From Geitlerinema sp. PCC 7407 (lineage in GTDB: Bacteria > Cyanobacteriota > Cyanobacteriia > PCC-7407): DNA of 64,000 nt. The translations under genes and the position numbers were made by a program. The notes below the pieces were generated by a model. The model saw only the letters and a list, made by a program, of their open reading frames with translations. It was not told the origin of the DNA and ran no database searches. This document shows positions 59,993-64,000 of the stretch, piece after piece (the stretch's first letter is position 1; every line of letters starts with the position of its first letter). Where the stretch lies: assembly GCF_000317045.1 (NCBI RefSeq), contig NC_019703.1:670501-734500 (forward strand), in the 5' to 3' direction.

Positions 59993-61471
59993 ATGGATAC
60001 TAAGGGCGCGCCTCCCCCCAAGCCGCTCGGCCCGCGCAAGCTGTTCTTGAGCGCACCGGACCCCTTACACTCAACAGTCCTGCCAAAAACCATGATCAGG
60101 GATGTCATACCGAGGAGATCACAGCTTGATTTGTTGAGTAAGAGTAACCAGCCCAAGCGGTCAATTCAAGAATCGCAGGAGGTTATTTTTCGCTACCTCC
60201 TGACTATCGTCAAAGAGTGGCAACCTAGCGAAGTTCTAGGGGAATTCAAGCGCCTATTTATCTATCACGTTGATTCCGCTAGCTCTGAGGCTTTGCAGGC
60301 TCTCTACGAAGTCGTTTTTGCGAATAACGATCAAGAGTTTCGCAACACCCTCAAGCGATCGTGCTACATCCTGATCAACAACTGGGATGCCACCCGGCAG
60401 CACCAGCCGATTCGGGAGCTAGTGGGTCTCTTTGAAGATGCGGCGGTCACGCGACAAACGGCTTCCCCCACCCTCAAGCGGCTGCGGCAGTGGATCCACG
60501 ACTTTGCCAAAAGCAAAGACTACGACGATCTCAAGCTCTTCGTTGCCAAGTACGACGGGCCAGACCAGTCTCACTGGAGTCAGCGCTACACCTCCTACCT
60601 GCTTGTCCCCCAGTACACCGATCTCCAGAACCCGCGAGAGCAGCGGGAGGCGGCCCGGGCTCTGGCCAAGCAGCTGCGCGACAAATTTAAGTTTGATTTG
60701 GCGATGTACATCGCGCGATCGCAGTCTGGCTCGCAGCCCCAGGGCAAAAACCCCCAGAACCCAACGACCCTGGGGGATGGTGTCTTGCGCCTGATCAAAA
60801 CGGTCGTGGCGCGGCGCGGCCCCTTTAGCTACGTCAATTTAGCCAACATTTTTATTAATCAAACGCGAGATCTCAAGTATCGAGATTTCAAAAAAAGTCT
60901 TCTAGAATATCTGCTGTTTTCGATTAATAATCCGGAGCTAGTCGAGCTCCTGCGCAAGCGCTTACCCGAAAAGCTAGAGGGGCTCTACGATCGCTATGAT
61001 GATGAGCCGATTCAGAGCGCGCTGCTGCTGCGGACCTGCAATCGGCTGATTGATTTTTTGACGATCGAAAATGGCCAAGAGCCTTCGTCTTTGTTTGCCC
61101 AGTTGCTGTCCCAGGGCAATCCTTTAACGATTGTGATTGTGCTGCTCAAAATCATTTTGATTTGTCGCAATGCGCGCACCTATCTAGAGACGCGGATTGG
61201 GGAACTGGTGCGCTACTACGGCAACTATCCAGAAGAAGAGTGTCAGTGGATTGTGCACTTTATGGAGGTATTTAATATCACCTTCACAATCTACGCAGAG
61301 AACGTCCGCTACAACCTAGTGCGCATGCCGGAGGATGTGCCGCTTCCAGACAACAATCAGTACAAAATTTTCTCGCAGCTTCGGTACGAGGAAGGCGCAG
61401 AAGCCGAGGTGGAGGAGCTGCCTGAGGTGGCGATCGAGCCAGACCTGAACCCCGAAGAAGGGGCAGACTAG
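59993..61471 (+). CDS. Large conserved cyanobacterial-type protein, unknown function
   Basis: 492 residues from ATG 59993, or 459 from ATG 60092 (MIRDVIPRRSQLDLLSKSN), which I consider the more conserved start. Mostly alpha-helical, with EVIFRYLLTIVKEWQPSEVL, LKRSCYILINNWDATRQHQ, FSYVNLANIFINQTRDLKYR and LLRTCNRLIDFLTIENGQ, and an acidic Glu-rich end. A helix with hydrophobic ILICRNARTYLETRIG follows. No signal peptide, clear membrane segment or enzyme motif is seen. It may be a helical-repeat scaffold. It converges on the LPG-synthase-like gene with a four-base overlap. Function unknown. Confidence 0.62.
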   Translation: MDTKGAPPPKPLGPRKLFLSAPDPLHSTVLPKTMIRDVIPRRSQLDLLSKSNQPKRSIQESQEVIFRYLLTIVKEWQPSEVLGEFKRLFIYHVDSASSEALQALYEVVFANNDQEFRNTLKRSCYILINNWDATRQHQPIRELVGLFEDAAVTRQTASPTLKRLRQWIHDFAKSKDYDDLKLFVAKYDGPDQSHWSQRYTSYLLVPQYTDLQNPREQREAARALAKQLRDKFKFDLAMYIARSQSGSQPQGKNPQNPTTLGDGVLRLIKTVVARRGPFSYVNLANIFINQTRDLKYRDFKKSLLEYLLFSINNPELVELLRKRLPEKLEGLYDRYDDEPIQSALLLRTCNRLIDFLTIENGQEPSSLFAQLLSQGNPLTIVIVLLKIILICRNARTYLETRIGELVRYYGNYPEEECQWIVHFMEVFNITFTIYAENVRYNLVRMPEDVPLPDNNQYKIFSQLRYEEGAEAEVEELPEVAIEPDLNPEEGAD

Positions 61472-62388
61472 CGGCGATCGTCGAGATAGGCGAGTCCGGC
61501 GCCGAGGGCTTCGGCCAGGACGCTGATCAGGCGATAGAGGGTGACGGCGCTGAGCAGGATGCCGGGGGACAGGATGGACCGAAAAAGGGCGATCGCCGTG
61601 GCCTCAAAGACGCCGATGCCGCCGGGAGCCCCAGGAACCACCAGCCCCAGCAGCCAGGCAAAGCTGAAGCCGCTCAGGAGCAGGGGCAGCTGCGAGGGTT
61701 CGGGGGTGGTGACTGCCAGCAGGGTCAGCAGGAAACCGGCTCCCCGCAACAGCAAAAAGCCCATCTCGCCCAGGAGTGGCAACAGCGGGTAGCGGCGCAG
61801 ACGTAGGGGCGACGCTGGGGTCGGCGCTGCTTCCTGGTTGGGGAGCTTGAGGCGGCTGAGGCGCTGAAGCAGGGGATTGAGCAGGCGCGGATGCAGGGCT
61901 AAAAGGGCGATCGCCAGGCCCACCAGAGGGAGTCCGGTCACCGGACTCTCGGGGCTCAGCCCAAAGCCCCCCAGGGTCACCAACAGGGCCGCCGTGGCCA
62001 TGAGCAGGGGCTCGAGGACAACGCTGAGGGTGGCAGTTCCTAGGGGCACCCCGGCGTTTTTGGCCGCCATGACCCGCCCATAGAAGTGCCAAACATTGCC
62101 GGGGAGGTACTTAGCGATGTTGGTTTTGAGATAAATCAGGGTCGCCTGGGGGCCGCTAAGGCGAGCGTCAAATTCGCGGACGATCCAGCCCCAGACCCAG
62201 CCAGAGCAGAGGTGGGCCAGGAGGGTGACGCCCAGGGCGATCGCCAGGGAAGCCCAGCCTGTCTCGGTGATCCGGAGAGCAGTGACTTCTTGCCAGTTGT
62301 CTTTGAGGGCCTTGAGCAGAAAAAAGAGGGTGCCCCCGAGAATGACCCAGCGGAGGTAGGGCTTGAGTCGGGAGAGAACAGCTTTCAT
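61468..62388 (-). CDS. Lysylphosphatidylglycerol synthase TM-like (UPF0104) membrane protein
   Basis: 306 residues with about eight membrane segments. Signature regions: [20 protein letters not shown], the conserved [20 protein letters not shown], and [20 protein letters not shown], the block shared by the membrane half of MprF flippases and related UPF0104 proteins. The aminoacyl-transferase domain of MprF is absent, so it may flip or transport a lipid rather than modify it. Its start overlaps the larC stop by four bases, so it is coupled to larC. Confidence 0.8.
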   Translation of the reverse strand: MKAVLSRLKPYLRWVILGGTLFFLLKALKDNWQEVTALRITETGWASLAIALGVTLLAHLCSGWVWGWIVREFDARLSGPQATLIYLKTNIAKYLPGNVWHFYGRVMAAKNAGVPLGTATLSVVLEPLLMATAALLVTLGGFGLSPESPVTGLPLVGLAIALLALHPRLLNPLLQRLSRLKLPNQEAAPTPASPLRLRRYPLLPLLGEMGFLLLRGAGFLLTLLAVTTPEPSQLPLLLSGFSFAWLLGLVVPGAPGGIGVFEATAIALFRSILSPGILLSAVTLYRLISVLAEALGAGLAYLDDRR

Positions 62389-63875
62389 GCAGGGGTGATC
62401 GCGAAATCGGCAACGGCAGCGTACCAGGCCTGGAGGGCGAGGCGGTGAATTTCCCGCCAGGCAACTTGGTGCTGACGGGCGAGGCGAGCGCAGTCTTCGT
62501 ATTCAGGCTGGACGTTGGCGATCGCCCCTTGACTCGGTTCCCCAGCCCACGCCACCTTGACGGCGATCGCCCCGTAGGGAGTTTCCACCCTCTGAAAAGC
62601 CCGCTGCAAGATCGTGCGCTCTTGGCGGCGATGGCGGATACCCAGGGTCGTCGTCTCCCGAAAAATCAGGGCCTCACAGGCTGCCTGCAAGGCCACCGGG
62701 CAAATCACCGTCAGCAGCAGCCCCGTCCGAGACTTTTTCATGGTCACCGCCTGGGTGTAGACATCCAGCGCCCCGGCCTCTAGCAAGCGCTCCATCACGT
62801 AGGCGATCGCCTGGGGACTGAGGTCGTCAATCTGGGTTTCCAGCACGACAATGCTCTGGGGTGTCTCTGGGGCTTGAGCAGGAGCGGGTTCCGGAACCCG
62901 TTCAGGGGCGATCGCTGAGGGCTCCGCCGGTGCGTGATCGTGGGCATGATCGTGGGCGTGACCGCGGGAATGATCGTGGGGGTGTGAGTGATCATGGGCG
63001 TGGGTATGCTCCTGGGCCTGGACATAACTCGTTCCGCCCGAGTTCTCGACCTCATACCCCAGCCACAGCTGCAAAATATTGGGCAGCAGCAGGTCCCGCG
63101 ACCCAGCCCCCAGACCCACCTTGCGCAGCGTCATCGGCGGCACCGGCCCAAACTGCTTGGCCAGGGTCACCGCGATCGCCGCTCCCGTCGGCGTCACCAG
63201 CTCCCGCGCAATGCCGTTGCTGTACACCGGCACCTGACGAGACTCCCACAGCTTCAGCACCGCAGGCGTCGGCACCGGCAGCCGCCCGTGGGCCGCCCGC
63301 ACCGTGCCGCCCCCCGTGGGCAGCGCCGAGCAGTAGATTTCATCCACGCCCAGCCAGTCCAGCCCCAGACAGGTCCCCACGATGTCCACAATGGCATCGG
63401 CGGCCCCCACCTCATGGAAGTGCACCGCCTCCGGCGCAATCCCGTGGACCGCTCCCTCCGCCTCCGCCAGCGATCGAAACACCGCCAGCGCCCAGGTCGC
63501 GGCCCGCTCCGGCAACCCCGCCGACCGGATCATGTGCTCGATTTCGGGCAAGTGCCGGGACGCGCGGCCCGCTTGAGCCGTGCCCCCCCCAGAAGATTCG
63601 TGGCCTTGAAACGTGGGGTAGGGGTCTTCGCCCGCTGCCGCCGCGATCGCAGCCTCAGCGCTATGCTGATCAGCAGTGAGGTCTACGTGAAACTTCGTAG
63701 CCTGGAGACCATTGCGCTGGACTTTTTCGGTCCACAGACGGTACTCATCGGCCACGCCGAGACGCTGGAGCTGCTCTACCAGGTACTCCAGCGGGACTCC
63801 GGCATCCACAAGGGCTCCCAGGCACATATCTCCCGCAATTCCCGTCGGACACTGTAGGTAGGCTAACTTCTTCAT
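62385..63875 (-). CDS. larC: Nickel-insertion protein LarC with His-rich loop
   Basis: 496 residues. N-terminal [20 protein letters not shown] and [19 protein letters not shown], then [19 protein letters not shown] and [18 protein letters not shown], are the DUF111/LarC signatures; the C-terminal half contains [18 protein letters not shown] and [14 protein letters not shown]. LarC inserts nickel into the pincer nucleotide cofactor of lactate racemase-type enzymes. Between the halves, near residue 290-320, lies a run of His-Asp/His-Ala/His-Ser, likely a nickel store. The protein is a single frame, unlike the frameshifted LarC1/LarC2 of some lactobacilli. No larA, larB or larE is in the window. 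Confidence 0.88.
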   Translation of the reverse strand: MKKLAYLQCPTGIAGDMCLGALVDAGVPLEYLVEQLQRLGVADEYRLWTEKVQRNGLQATKFHVDLTADQHSAEAAIAAAAGEDPYPTFQGHESSGGGTAQAGRASRHLPEIEHMIRSAGLPERAATWALAVFRSLAEAEGAVHGIAPEAVHFHEVGAADAIVDIVGTCLGLDWLGVDEIYCSALPTGGGTVRAAHGRLPVPTPAVLKLWESRQVPVYSNGIARELVTPTGAAIAVTLAKQFGPVPPMTLRKVGLGAGSRDLLLPNILQLWLGYEVENSGGTSYVQAQEHTHAHDHSHPHDHSRGHAHDHAHDHAPAEPSAIAPERVPEPAPAQAPETPQSIVVLETQIDDLSPQAIAYVMERLLEAGALDVYTQAVTMKKSRTGLLLTVICPVALQAACEALIFRETTTLGIRHRRQERTILQRAFQRVETPYGAIAVKVAWAGEPSQGAIANVQPEYEDCARLARQHQVAWREIHRLALQAWYAAVADFAITPA

Positions 63876-64000
63876 AGATCACTCTTTGGTTCAGCAGTCT
63901 TCGAATCAAACGTGGACGCAGGTCATCGTGACACCGGAGACAGCAGAAAGCCACCGTGCCTTTTGATGCCCAGCCTCGGTCCGCTTTTACGGACCCCGGG

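Noticed and set aside
63745-63954. 69-codon leftward Cys/Arg-rich frame at the right end
   Set aside because: Overlaps the larC N-terminus in another phase and shows no family pattern.
1-64000. Frequent GCGATCGC words as a mobile or regulatory repeat
   Set aside because: These are HIP1 sites, abundant in many cyanobacteria and found inside genes; they mark lineage rather than a local system.

Overview
The window is chromosomal DNA from a GC-rich cyanobacterium. The palindrome GCGATCGC (HIP1) is scattered throughout. A phylloquinone (photosystem I quinone) gene set, ndhL, IM30/Vipp1, a long-form Hpf/LrtA, an mntCAB-type manganese transporter and a group I intron in tRNA-Leu(UAA) all point the same way. 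The base composition and surface-protein content would fit a filamentous Leptolyngbya/Geitlerinema-like lineage, but that placement is only a guess. I see no transposase, integrase, CRISPR array, rRNA or phage gene.

Regions. 0-3.7 kb: 5' part of Vipp1, a SPOR-domain membrane protein, a DciA-like protein and a small Cys-motif protein with clear promoter and terminator. 3.9-13.4 kb: phylloquinone cluster (menB, unknown Lys/Ala/Pro-rich protein, menD and menF leftward; menA, menC and menE rightward; DHNA-CoA thioesterase convergent with menE). 13.7-24.2 kb: ArsR regulator, GerMN protein, DUF2993 protein, proS, GH31 glucosidase, TPR protein, ferredoxin/metallo-beta-lactamase fusion, DUF4864 protein, mutL. 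24.3-32.9 kb: ABC-F ATPase, gpmI, secG, zincin, then a leftward run deoC-recO-MFS-glycosyltransferase. 33.8-36.7 kb: manganese transporter with mntC divergent from mntAB around a shared regulatory region. 36.8-46.5 kb: prxQ, hpf/lrtA, lipB, small proteins, ssb, a nucleotidyltransferase/degenerate mutase fusion, a 59-residue membrane protein, a methyltransferase, cobK and a YCII protein. 46.6-56.2 kb: a four-gene leftward operon encoding a DUF11/SdrD-like protein, a very large outer-membrane barrel, a beta-helix protein and a four-repeat DUF11 surface protein. 56.7-64 kb: a small secreted protein, trpA, DUF3007, ndhL, intron-containing trnL, an unknown 492-residue protein, an LPG-synthase-like membrane protein and larC with a His-rich loop.

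How the genes work together. The men genes take chorismate (MenF) through MenD, MenC, MenE, MenB and the thioesterase to DHNA, which MenA prenylates; menH and the final methyltransferase are not in the window. The mnt genes form one Mn importer whose two transcription units face each other across tandem TTTCA repeats. The most likely undescribed system is the 46.6-56.2 kb operon: all four products look exported, one is an outer-membrane barrel, and the others are adhesin-like. I infer a barrel-anchored surface assembly of unknown function.

Many convergent neighbours overlap at their 3' ends, so the layout is compact. Non-coding stretches above about 300 bases are listed individually. All identifications come from reading motifs by eye; no database search was run.
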